Shown here: piece after piece, positions 1 to 8,814 of the stretch
Layout: every line of letters begins with the position of its first letter
How positions within the stretch are numbered: position 1 is the stretch's first letter
NCBI GenBank assembly: GCA_945861245.1
Contig: CAMAUE010000027.1
Coordinates: 1 to 46,275, forward strand
Direction of reading: 5' to 3'
Length of the DNA: 46,275 nt
Source of the DNA: Singulisphaera sp. GP187
Lineage (GTDB): Bacteria > Planctomycetota > Planctomycetia > Gemmatales > Gemmataceae
Program-made: the position numbers and the translations under genes
The notes under the pieces: generated by a model
What the model was told of the DNA's origin: nothing
The model's input: the letters and a program-made list of their open reading frames with translations, nothing else
The model's database searches: none

Positions 1-29
1 AACTTTTAATTTGTCTTTTATTAAAAGTT
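1..29. promoter_or_regulatory. Palindrome 1 upstream of the fic gene, possible operator
   Basis: Perfect inverted repeat AACTTTTAAT (1-10) / ATTAAAAGTT (20-29) with a 9-base spacer. The same palindrome recurs at 54-84, centre to centre 54 bases away. Two identical AT-rich palindromes just upstream of a regulated toxin-like gene suggest an operator pair, possibly bound by the winged-helix-like C-terminus of the Fic protein or by another regulator. The operator role is inference; the symmetry is seen directly. Confidence 0.5.
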
Positions 30-53
30 ATTGACAGCCGCGCCCCACGATGG

Positions 54-84
54 TAACTTTTAATTTGTAAGTAATTAAAAGTTA
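54..84. promoter_or_regulatory. Palindrome 2 upstream of the fic gene, possible operator
   Basis: Perfect 11-base arms TAACTTTTAAT (54-64) and ATTAAAAGTTA (74-84), the same half-sites as the palindrome at 1-29. It ends about 20 bases before an ATG at 104, which would be the natural fic start if the 52-bp duplication were absent. Confidence 0.5.
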
Positions 85-126
85 TTGTGGTGGACAATTT
101 TCCATGAAAAAGCCAAGGCAAGGCCC

Positions 127-230
127 GTCGCTCTGCGCGGTTCTGAACGCAATAAAACCTGATTTTCTTTTGTGTTATGTCGCTCTGCGCGGTTCTGAAC
201 GCAATAAAACCTGATTTTCTTTTGTGTTAT
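127..230 (+). repeat. Perfect 52-bp tandem duplication at the fic start
   Basis: Bases 127-178 and 179-230 are identical 52-base units. The length is not a multiple of three, so it breaks the frame that would run from ATG 104. The junction TTAT|GTCG itself creates an ATG at 177 in the frame of the downstream Fic protein. Removing one copy gives an open frame from ATG 104 straight into the fic frame. A true recent duplication and an assembly artefact are both possible. Confidence 0.9.
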
Positions 231-1511
231 GCTGAACCAGCCGTTCAAGAATGGGTGAAAAAGGCCAACAATAATCTGTGGAATTGGGAGGATTCCGCCT
301 ACCGCGCCGGCCTCACAGGGCTTACCACGGAGCAGTATTGGGCGTTTGTCAAATTTTATCGCGCCCAGTCGGCGTACGGCACCAAGCACCTCACCGATTC
401 GGCGGACCAACCGTTCTCGTTTCGCCTGCCAGCACCGCTTCTTGAGTCGTTGCATATTATCGACACCAACTTGGGCGGTTCGGTGCAAGCCGTCTGGCCG
501 ACGATCAAGTCGGATGCGGAGCAAAATCGTTACCTGATCAGCGCCTTGTGTGAGGAGGCGATCGCGTCGAGCGAGATCGAAGGAGCGGTCGTCACGCGCA
601 AAGAAGCGAAGGAGATGTTGCTGCAAAATCGCAAGCCCAAGAATCGCGATCAGCAGATGGTGTTGAACAACTTCCGAACAATCCAGATGCTTAACGAGCG
701 CAAAAGCGAGCCGTTGACAGTCGAGTTACTGCAAGAGATTCAACGCCAACTCACGGAGAACGCGATCGATGATGTCGGCGATAGCGGTCGATTGCGCCGA
801 CCTGACGAGCCGATCAAGGTCTGGGACGAAGAGGATCAGCAAACACTTCACGTGTCGCCGGCAGCCGAAAATTTCCCCGAACGGTTGCGACGTTTATGCC
901 AATTTGCGAACGACGACGGAACCAAGCTGGGCTAATTCATCCATCCTGTGCTGCGCGCCATCGTCCTGCACTTTTGGTTGGCCTACGATCATCCCTTCGT
1001 TGATGGCAATGGCCGAACCGCGCGGGCGCTTTTTTATTGGTCGATGTTGCGCAACCGCTATTGGCCAGTCGAATACCTGACGATCTCGTCCATCATTCGG
1101 CGCCATCCCAAGAAATATGCACGCGCGTACCTGGATACCGAACAGGACGACAATGATCTCACCTATTTCGTGCACTACCATTTGACAATCATCGAACAAA
1201 GCATTCGCGCCTTTCAGAAGTATTTGGCAAAGAAGGCCGAGGAAAAACGGCAGTTCTCGCAAACGTTGCTGCCTGCAATGTTCAATGACCGCCAGCAAAC
1301 CGTCTTGATCCAGGCCCAGCGAGAATTAGGCGCGGTATTTACCTATGAATCGCATGCTCGGCTTTGCCAGGTGACGCTGGCGACCGCTCGCGCCGATCTC
1401 TTGGAACTTGAAAAACTGGGTTTGCTGGTGGGCAATCGCAAAGGCCGGCGCTTCAATTTTGTGGCTGCTTCGGATTTGGCAAGCCGCTTACGAAAAATAG
1501 CGGGCAGATAG
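177..1511 (+). pseudogene. fic: Fic-family AMPylase, interrupted by an in-frame TAA
   Basis: Fic enzymes transfer AMP (or a related group) from a nucleotide to a target protein. The first part (177-935, 252 residues) is the Fic N-terminal domain and holds the autoinhibitory helix motif SSEIEG (about 566-583), which marks a class II Fic with the inhibitor in the same chain. The second part (936-1511) holds the catalytic motif HPFVDGNGRTAR (990-1025), followed by a helical region and a winged-helix-like C-terminus. Both parts are in the same frame, separated only by TAA at 933-935. The sequence around it (LG-stop-FIHPVLRAI) reads as a normal Fic where one base change, for example GAA to TAA, made the stop. 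The N-terminal start is also uncertain: ATG 177 is made by the 52-bp duplication, and GTG 255 is an alternative. Probably a pseudogene, unless the stop is read through or is a sequencing error. Confidence 0.85.
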
Positions 1512-1628
1512 CGATGACGTTTGTTTGTCATGTCTCTGCTTGAACGACAAAGCGCCTCGCGGCCAAGTATTCATCACCCATGCTGCTCCTCCCGCCGGCA
1601 AAAATTCGCGAAACTGCCCTCCACCCAT

Positions 1629-1634
1629 TATAAT
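1629..1634 (+). promoter_or_regulatory. Possible -10 box TATAAT before the radical SAM gene
   Basis: TATAAT lies 58 bases before ATG 1687. No good -35 hexamer is seen at 16-18 bases spacing. Similar TATAAT or TACAAT hexamers precede several other genes in this window at 36-72 bases. Confidence 0.35.
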
Positions 1635-1686
1635 ACACCTCACCCGCAAATGCTGGCCTCGCTCCCTACACGAAAGCACACCCCAC

Positions 1687-2955
<1,269 letters not shown>

Positions 2956-3069
2956 CGCGTTTGTTAGACTCCAGAGCCGGAAGGCACTCATCGACTTCAC
3001 TGCGAGAACAACTCATGCGAACCGCCAACCCTCATCATTGGTATCGTCTGTTTCGTTCTGAGCCTGTGC

Positions 3070-3273
3070 GTGGTCGGCGTGTCCGCGAGTATGCCGATCA
3101 TTAATGGCCCGCGGGCGAGTTGGAGCGAGGCGATGATGGGCATCATCCCCGGCGCGGTGTGCGGCGTGTTGTCGCTGATTATCGCCGGAGTGGGGTTGAT
3201 GCTCGTGATGACGGCGCCGAAATCGGATGCTGAAGCGAGTGGCCGAGGCCGCGACGGGGAGGTCGACAAATAA
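3070..3273 (+). CDS. Small two-helix membrane protein, start unclear
   Basis: The frame encodes two hydrophobic stretches, roughly LIIGIVCFVLSLCVVGVSA (from 3031) and IIPGAVCGVLSLIIAGVGLM (about 3139-3198), then a short charged tail. The open frame extends upstream of GTG 3070 through the whole first helix but has no ATG there. ATG 3015 lies in another frame; deleting one base in 3018-3027 would join it and give a natural start. Either a non-ATG start is used or there is a one-base frameshift. It sits between the radical SAM and cyclase genes on the same strand. Function unknown. Confidence 0.5.
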   Translation: MVGVSASMPIINGPRASWSEAMMGIIPGAVCGVLSLIIAGVGLMLVMTAPKSDAEASGRGRDGEVDK

Positions 3274-3288
3274 CTGCGAAACGCGTGT

Positions 3289-3294
3289 TACAAT
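3289..3294 (+). promoter_or_regulatory. Possible -10 box TACAAT before the cyclase gene
   Basis: TACAAT followed by G, 72 bases before ATG 3361. No convincing -35 box. If real, the cyclase has its own promoter despite lying in a same-strand run. Confidence 0.3.
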
Positions 3295-3360
3295 GTACGC
3301 TAGCACGCGATTCGATATCCATGCGCTTTCTCAACCGGCATCTGGTAACCCTCCCCACCC

Positions 3361-5340
3361 ATGCAACCCGCCACCACCGAACGCATCGAAGCTGCCTATC
3401 AGACCGCGCTGTCGGCTCTGCTGACGGAACGCACGCCGGACGGCCATTGGATCGGCGAGCTGTCCACATCCTCGCTCTCCACAGCAACGGCGGTCATGGC
3501 GCTGCACCTCGTGCAGGCGAACGGCGGGCCGGGGCATCCGTCGCTCATCGCCAGTGGATTGAAGTGGTTGGCGGACCATCAGAATCCCGACGGCGGGTGG
3601 GGCGATACGACGGTCAGCCTGAGCAACATCTCGACGACGATGCTGTGCCGATCGGCGTTTTATTTAACGAAGCCGATGGACGGTTCACCCCCACCAATCG
3701 CTGCGCTCATGATGGGTCTTGAGGATTGCGCCAAGCCCCACCATGAGCGCAGCGATTGGTGGGGGTTTGCAAACACAATAACCCGCGCCGAAGCCTGGCT
3801 CACCCAACACTACGGCCCGCCGAACCAATGGCCCGAAGCGATTCGGCAGCGCTATGGCAAGGACCGCACATTTGCGACGCCGATCTTGACGACGTGTGCG
3901 CTTGCGGGATTGGTGTTGTGGGACGCGGTGCCGCCGTTGCCTTTTGAGTTGGCGGTGCTGCCTCAATCGTGGTTCCGGTTCGTGAAGATGCATGTCGTCA
4001 GCTATGCGCTGCCGGCACTCATCGCGATTGGGCAGTGCATCTATTTTCATAAACGACCCTGGAACCCACTGACGCGGTTGATGCGAGCGCTAAGCCGCAA
4101 GCGGACGTTGCGGGTACTCCAAAACATTCAGCCATCGTCGGGCGGCTACCTCGAAGCGATCCCGCTGACGAGCTTCGTCACGATGAGCCTGGCGTCGATC
4201 GGGCACGCGGATCATCCCGTCGCGCGGGAAGGCGTGCGGTTTATCGTCAACTCGGTCAGGCCCGATGGCAGCTGGCCGATCGACACGAATCTCGCCACCT
4301 GGGTGACGACGCTGGCCGTCAACGCGCTCGCCGCCGCAGGTGAGTTGGAATCGCTCGATCGCAAGGAGCAGCTGCGCGACTGGATTCTAAACCAGCAATA
4401 TAAAGTGCGCCACCCCTACACCGGCGCCGACCCCGGCGGCTGGGCCTGGACCGATTTGCCGGGCGGCGTGCCGGATGCGGACGATACGCCGGGGGCGATC
4501 TTGGCGCTTTCTCATCTGAGTGAGGTGAAAGATCCGATTCAGGAGGCAACATTGTGGCTGCTTGGATTGCAAAATCGTGATGGCGGCCTGCCGACTTTCT
4601 GCCGAGGTTGGGGACACCTTCCATTCGACCGCAGCGGAACGGACTTGACTGCCCATTTCTTGCGATCGCTCATTAACGTCATTGGACTGGAGTGCACATT
4701 CCAATTGGCTCATGGCAATGCTCCAAAGTTTAGATGGCCGAGTGATGCGAAACGATTGCCAGTTATTTATTGGACTTGCGTTACGGCTATTCCACGTGCC
4801 ATCGCCTACCTAGCCCGCACGCAGCGTCCTGACGGCTCCTGGCTGCCGCTCTGGTTTGGCAATCAGCACATGCCCAATGATGAAAATCCGACATATGGCA
4901 CTAGCCGAGTGCTAGCCAGTTACCGCGATCTTGGTATGATGAACACGTTACCCGCGCAACGTGGAATTGCCTGGCTTCTCCAGAACCAAAATCTTGACGG
5001 CGGTTGGGGCGGTGGTCTCGGCTCGCCTTCGAGCATCGAAGAGACGGCTTTGGCGCTGGATATTTTGGTTGATTTGCCCGGGCGAGCCGAGCCGCGTGAG
5101 CGGCCGGTTGAACGCGCCAGTGCCGAAATCAACCTGCCGCTTACGCGGCTAGGCTCGCCGAGTGAGGACGATGCCGCGGTGAATAAAGCCGTTGCCTGGC
5201 TCGTCGAGAGAATTGAGAATAACGGTCTGTCCCACCCAACCCCGATCGGGTTTTATTTCGCGAAACTCTGGTATTTTGAGAAATTGTATCCGATAATCTT
5301 CAGCGTATCCGCCCTTGGCCGCGTACGAAAAACTAGTTAG
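3361..5340 (+). CDS. Squalene-hopene-cyclase-like terpene cyclase with inserted repeats
   Basis: A 659-residue protein of the prenyltransferase / squalene-oxidase repeat family, which cyclises squalene or related polyprenes at the membrane. It has at least five QW-type repeats (QNPDGGWG, RPDGSW, QNRDGGL, QRPDGSW, QNLDGGWGGG) and the acid motif DADDT at residues 372-376, matching the DxDDT proton donor of squalene-hopene cyclases. No oxidosqualene-cyclase-type motif was noted. Three palindromic repeats are translated within it: family A (3687-3766), a family B half-site (4085-4104) and family D (5081-5159). They add roughly 60 residues of low-similarity sequence while keeping the frame, so the core is about 600 residues. 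Whether the enzyme is still active is not known. The prenyl synthase immediately downstream suggests a shared pathway. No strong ribosome binding site is seen before ATG 3361. Confidence 0.85.
   Translation: MQPATTERIEAAYQTALSALLTERTPDGHWIGELSTSSLSTATAVMALHLVQANGGPGHPSLIASGLKWLADHQNPDGGWGDTTVSLSNISTTMLCRSAFYLTKPMDGSPPPIAALMMGLEDCAKPHHERSDWWGFANTITRAEAWLTQHYGPPNQWPEAIRQRYGKDRTFATPILTTCALAGLVLWDAVPPLPFELAVLPQSWFRFVKMHVVSYALPALIAIGQCIYFHKRPWNPLTRLMRALSRKRTLRVLQNIQPSSGGYLEAIPLTSFVTMSLASIGHADHPVAREGVRFIVNSVRPDGSWPIDTNLATWVTTLAVNALAAAGELESLDRKEQLRDWILNQQYKVRHPYTGADPGGWAWTDLPGGVPDADDTPGAILALSHLSEVKDPIQEATLWLLGLQNRDGGLPTFCRGWGHLPFDRSGTDLTAHFLRSLINVIGLECTFQLAHGNAPKFRWPSDAKRLPVIYWTCVTAIPRAIAYLARTQRPDGSWLPLWFGNQHMPNDENPTYGTSRVLASYRDLGMMNTLPAQRGIAWLLQNQNLDGGWGGGLGSPSSIEETALALDILVDLPGRAEPRERPVERASAEINLPLTRLGSPSEDDAAVNKAVAWLVERIENNGLSHPTPIGFYFAKLWYFEKLYPIIFSVSALGRVRKTS
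3687..3766. repeat. Palindromic repeat family A, inverted pair inside the cyclase gene
   Basis: Two copies of a 34-base unit face each other: 3687-3720 (3 mismatches to the reverse complement) and 3733-3766, with a 12-base spacer. Each unit is itself a hairpin with arms CCCCACCA / TGGTGGGG. The right copy is identical over 34 bases to 13286-13319. It is translated in frame as SPPPIAAL... and ...KPHHERSDWWG. Confidence 0.9.
4085..4104 (+). repeat. Family B half-site inside the cyclase gene
   Basis: GAGCGCTAAGCCGCAAGCGG, identical to the right arm of the family B pairs at 7191-7252 and 45073-45126. It is translated as RALSRKR within the cyclase. Whether it is an insertion or chance convergence needs an alignment with relatives, but 20 identical bases make chance unlikely. 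Confidence 0.8.
5081..5159. repeat. Palindromic repeat family D inside the cyclase gene
   Basis: Arms 5081-5103 and 5137-5159 are inverted copies with 2 mismatches in 23 bases and a 33-base spacer. The element is translated in frame as PGRAEPRERPVE... to ...LPLTRLGSPSE, just after the last QW repeat of the cyclase. Confidence 0.8.
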
Positions 5341-5358
5341 CCCGCCATTTATGGCGGG
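5341..5358. repeat. Short hairpin directly after the cyclase stop
   Basis: CCCGCCAT / ATGGCGGG with a TT loop, starting at the first base after the cyclase TAG. No U-tract follows, so it is a poor intrinsic terminator. It may be another short palindromic repeat or an mRNA-stabilising hairpin between two co-transcribed genes. Confidence 0.5.
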
Positions 5359-5361
5359 ACG

Positions 5362-7176
5362 ATGCTTCAGAGGACACCGCACGTGGTAGAACCTCCCGTA
5401 GACAAAGCCAAAAAAGTCAACAACGCGCATCTCAAGAATGTGCCGCAAGAACGCGAGATGCGTGATCGCATCCGTGCCGAGGCGGTGCAATTCGTCAAGA
5501 ATATTGACCGGTCAAAGACGCTGACGAAGCCGATCTTACAAAAGATGGGCGAGGATCTTCTGCGCGACACCCGCTTGCCGGAAGAATTCCTCGGCTTCTC
5601 GATGGTGTCGATCTCGAACGAGTTCTGGCGCGAGCAGGTCAGCGCGGTCGATTTCAAGCGACGGTTGTTGCTCTTGCCGCACTGCTTGAAGAACGCGGAA
5701 GGCTGCCCCGCCGACTACGACGAGTTCGGCCTCGATTGCCGTAAGTGCGGCGCGTGCGAAGTCGCCGACTTCAAGACGAAAGCGGAAGACCTCGGCTACA
5801 AGGTGCTGGTGTCGGAAGGCACGCCGATCGTGCTCAAGATCATCGTCAGTGGGCATGTCGATGCGATCGTCGGCGTGGCCTGCTTGAACGTGCTGGAAAA
5901 AGCAATCGACAAGATTCTTATGGCCGGCATCCCGTGCGTCGCCGCCCCGCTGTTGTCGAGCAATTGCAAAAGCACGTCGGTGGATAACGATTGGGTCTTC
6001 GAGATGATTGGCCTAAAGACTGCGCCGCCGGAAAAGAAGACGAAGACGTATGTGCATCTGATGCGTGCGTCGAATCAGATGTTCGAGCCTGCCAATTTGA
6101 ACAAGCTCGCGCCCCGACAACGCAACAAGAACCCGCTCGACGGCGTGCAATCGGAAGACCCGTTGACGCTACACGAAAATATTTCCTACGATTGGCTGAT
6201 GCAGGGCGGCAAGCGCTCGCGCCCCTTCATTACGCTCGCCACCTATGACGCGCTGACGGGCGGCAAGGGCACGCTGTCGGCAGAAGGACTTGAACTTTCC
6301 GATTCCGTCAAACGCTCGGCTCTTGCAATCGAGACGTTCCACAAGGCATCGCTTGTCCATGACGACATCGAAGACGACGACACCTACCGCTATGGCCAAC
6401 AGACACTGCACCGCAAATACGGCATCGGCACGGCGATCAACGTCGGCGACTACCTCATTGGCCTGGGCTATCGGCTCGTCAGCCGCGAACGCAAGGTGCT
6501 CGGCTCCGAGATCGCCGCGGACATCCTCGATAAACTCGCCGACGCGCATCTGAAGCTGAGTGAAGGCCAAGGTGCCGAGTTGCTGTGGCGCGACGCCAAA
6601 GACAAGACGATCAACACGCTCGAAGCGATGAAGATTTACGCCCTGAAGACCTCGCCGGCGTTTGAAGCCGCTCTGTATTCGGGCGTTCGGCTTGCCGGGG
6701 CGGCGGACAAGTACGAGAAGATGGTCACCGACTTCAGTCGGCATTTGGGCGTGGCGTTCCAGATTCTCAACGACCTCAAAGATTGGCAGGGCGACGCCGA
6801 CAACAAGATGGTCGCCGGCCAGGACGTGCTCGCTGGTCGCCCGACGTTGCTGCTTGCACTGGCGTTGGAAGCACTCAGCGGCGGCGATCGCGAGGAACTG
6901 CTGGCGATCGTGCAGGGGGATCATCCGCGCCGCAACGAGGACTTGTTGCCTCGCGTTCGCCAGTTGTTCGCCAAAGCGAACGTGTTTGAGAAGACCGAGA
7001 AACTGATCGAGAAATATCGCGCCCGTGCCGAGGCGATTGCCGACGAAGTCGAACCGTTGGAGTTGCGCGAGTTATTGTACTACCTCGTGGACACAGTGCT
7101 CGACCGCCCGGAAGCGGAGCACAACGATGCCGAGCCGGTGATGGTGTCGCTGTCGTTGCCGTTGGTGCATGCGTAG
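5362..7176 (+). CDS. DUF116 / polyprenyl diphosphate synthase fusion protein
   Basis: Up to 604 residues in two parts. Residues about 30-235 are a DUF116 domain: LPHCLKNAEGC, then CRKCGAC and later conserved cysteines (GVACLNV, GIPCVAAP, SSNCKS), a pattern that suggests metal or Fe-S binding. Residues about 265-590 are a trans-type prenyl diphosphate synthase, which extends allylic diphosphates with isopentenyl diphosphate: GGKRSRP, the first aspartate-rich motif DDIED, and a second motif NDLKD in which the first Asp is Asn. GTG 5383 (MVEPPVDK...) has a well-placed AGAGGA eight bases upstream and is probably the true start; ATG 5362 has no such site. It follows the cyclase closely, so it may supply the cyclase substrate or a related polyprenyl chain. 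Chain length cannot be read from sequence alone. Confidence 0.85.
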   Translation: MLQRTPHVVEPPVDKAKKVNNAHLKNVPQEREMRDRIRAEAVQFVKNIDRSKTLTKPILQKMGEDLLRDTRLPEEFLGFSMVSISNEFWREQVSAVDFKRRLLLLPHCLKNAEGCPADYDEFGLDCRKCGACEVADFKTKAEDLGYKVLVSEGTPIVLKIIVSGHVDAIVGVACLNVLEKAIDKILMAGIPCVAAPLLSSNCKSTSVDNDWVFEMIGLKTAPPEKKTKTYVHLMRASNQMFEPANLNKLAPRQRNKNPLDGVQSEDPLTLHENISYDWLMQGGKRSRPFITLATYDALTGGKGTLSAEGLELSDSVKRSALAIETFHKASLVHDDIEDDDTYRYGQQTLHRKYGIGTAINVGDYLIGLGYRLVSRERKVLGSEIAADILDKLADAHLKLSEGQGAELLWRDAKDKTINTLEAMKIYALKTSPAFEAALYSGVRLAGAADKYEKMVTDFSRHLGVAFQILNDLKDWQGDADNKMVAGQDVLAGRPTLLLALALEALSGGDREELLAIVQGDHPRRNEDLLPRVRQLFAKANVFEKTEKLIEKYRARAEAIADEVEPLELRELLYYLVDTVLDRPEAEHNDAEPVMVSLSLPLVHA

Positions 7177-7190
7177 AATTCACGCTTTTG

Positions 7191-7252
7191 AATTCCGCTT
7201 GCGGCTTAGCGCTCGCATGGGATAATCTGAGCGCTAAGCCGCAAGCGGAATT
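7191..7252. repeat. Palindromic repeat family B, full inverted pair
   Basis: Perfect 24-base arms (7191-7214 and 7229-7252) around a 14-base loop GCATGGGATAATCT. The loop resembles that of the pair at 45073-45126 (TCGTGGGATTATCC), so loop and arms are both conserved. Lies between the prenyl synthase and the chorismate-lyase-like gene. Confidence 0.95.
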
Positions 7253-7276
7253 GAAGAAAGAGCAAAGGCCCCTCCG

Positions 7277-7801
7277 ATGTCGGTCGGTCCCGATATTGCC
7301 ACGTTGTTTCAACTCTTTCCGCCTGCGTCCTTTCTGCGCGATTTCGACGTCATCTCCGCCGATCAGGTTCCGCAGCCGTATCACGATTTGCTTGTCCACG
7401 AACATCACATGACCGTGACGGTGGAAGCCCATCACCAATCGCTCGTCGATGTCAAGGTTCTCGAACGCATCCGCGATGGCGACAAATACGCTCGCAAAAT
7501 CCTCCTGTCCAAACAGAGCGATGGCCGAATCGTGCAGTTCGGTCTGGTGCTGATTTGGCTGCACTCTTGCAGTCCGGAAGTGCGTGCGGAAATACTCGCG
7601 GAAAAAACGCCGCTTGGGCGGATTCTCATCAATCACAACGTGCTCCGCCGTATCGAACCGACCGACTACCTGCGCGTGGCGCCCGGCCCCGAAATGGTCG
7701 CCTGGTTCGGCACCGACGCACCCGCGTACGGCCGACTCGCGCTGATCTACTGCGACGAAAAACCGGCGATCGAACTCTTGGAGATCGTAACGCCGGAGTG
7801 A
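7277..7801 (+). CDS. Chorismate-lyase-like protein (DUF98 family)
   Basis: 174 residues. The pattern LLVHEHHMTVTVE, then TPLGRILINHNVLRR and the C-terminal ALIYCDEKPAIELLEIV matches the DUF98 / chorismate lyase-like family. Known members remove pyruvate from chorismate to give hydroxybenzoate, the ring precursor of ubiquinone and other aromatics. The arginine in LGRIL and the glutamate near the C-terminus are in the expected places for substrate binding and catalysis. It is the last gene of the same-strand isoprenoid run. A hydroxybenzoate plus a polyprenyl chain would be inputs for a UbiA-type prenyltransferase, but no such gene is present here. Planctomycetes generally use menaquinone, so the product may serve another aromatic lipid; this is inference. 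Confidence 0.75.
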   Translation: MSVGPDIATLFQLFPPASFLRDFDVISADQVPQPYHDLLVHEHHMTVTVEAHHQSLVDVKVLERIRDGDKYARKILLSKQSDGRIVQFGLVLIWLHSCSPEVRAEILAEKTPLGRILINHNVLRRIEPTDYLRVAPGPEMVAWFGTDAPAYGRLALIYCDEKPAIELLEIVTPE

Positions 7802-7809
7802 TGCGGTTG

Positions 7810-8814
7810 TTAGCGTCCGCCCACTGCAACGCTGTCGGTCTCCACGCGGATGCGGTAGGAACCGGTGGATGCGTTATTCCACGGACTGGGAACGATCAGT
7901 AAGTACAGTCGACCTTCTTCAGTGGCAACACCGTCGTAGCGGTCGCCGATGTAGAACGCCTTGCCGTTCTCGCCGATCTTGCCGATCAACGAGCCCGCCA
8001 GAAATTGCCCGCCTTTGCCTGCGGTGTTATATCCCTTCGGAGCAGAAACGTACTGCCCTGGCCCCTGGGGCCAAAGTTCGACTTGGCCTTCCCCCGTCAC
8101 GATGACACGTTGCGCAGCGTCGATGTTAATATTGGAATCGCACCACTGATCCAGCGAGCTGCCGTGCTTGGTGGCATCGACGACCAACTCCTGTCTCCCA
8201 GCTTGCTGCTTCACGTGGACCGCACGCAGTTCGCTAAGCTTGAGTATCACCTGCCCGAAATGAGGCGAACTCGCCCTGAGCGTCGCCGCGTCGATGCGAC
8301 CGATAACGACGAACTCGGCCGTGTGGATCACGTCTTCATCGCGCAGCTTTAACAGATCGGACTGCACGCGCTCGGAAATCTGTTTGACCAGACCGGTGGC
8401 ACGATAAGCGACTTCTTGATCGCCGCTGCGCGACGCCTTTTGCAGCGAAGGCAGCGCGAAATGCCCGGCCAGGACGAGATCCTTGCCTGCGCCGTCGCGT
8501 TCCTTGTAGACCTGGCTGGATAGCCGTTTGATCGAACTCGTGATCTGTTGATGCACATCGACGGGGATATGCAAGCCAAGTTCGATGCGGCGAATATCCT
8601 GCAGCGGGATCGTCAGCTTGCCGTACTTCGTCTTCACATCCAGCGACGGTTCGAGCAGCGTCATGCGCACGACGCTGCCGTCGTGAAAGCGAACTTCGGA
8701 GAGAAACTTCGGCGAGGGAGAGCTGGTTGATTCTTGGGCCGCACTTCGAGATGAAACGGCCAATGCGATGAACAAAGACGATGCCAATGCCAAATTGAAT
8801 GGAATCCTACCCAC
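7810..8814 (-). CDS. Secreted protein with LecA-like C-terminal domain
   Basis: 334 residues from GTG 8814, preceded by a good GGGAGG site. It has a signal peptide (hydrophobic LALASSLFIALAVSS, then SRSAAQ), a middle part with VRFHDGSVVRMTLLEPSLDVKTKYG resembling the small beta domain seen in planctomycete secreted proteins, and a C-terminal beta-sandwich-like region (VIVTGEGQVELW, GSLIGKIGENGKAFYIG, GRLYLLIVPS, NNASTGSYRIRV). That last region resembles PA-IL / LecA-type galactose-binding domains. Probably exported and sugar-binding or structural. It is convergent with the chorismate-lyase-like gene, with only 8 bases between stops. Confidence 0.7.
   Translation of the reverse strand: MGRIPFNLALASSLFIALAVSSRSAAQESTSSPSPKFLSEVRFHDGSVVRMTLLEPSLDVKTKYGKLTIPLQDIRRIELGLHIPVDVHQQITSSIKRLSSQVYKERDGAGKDLVLAGHFALPSLQKASRSGDQEVAYRATGLVKQISERVQSDLLKLRDEDVIHTAEFVVIGRIDAATLRASSPHFGQVILKLSELRAVHVKQQAGRQELVVDATKHGSSLDQWCDSNINIDAAQRVIVTGEGQVELWPQGPGQYVSAPKGYNTAGKGGQFLAGSLIGKIGENGKAFYIGDRYDGVATEEGRLYLLIVPSPWNNASTGSYRIRVETDSVAVGGR

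Noticed and set aside
7191..7252. Intrinsic transcription terminator
   Set aside because: Strong stem, but no T-tract follows and the same sequence occurs inside genes and at other positions relative to genes.
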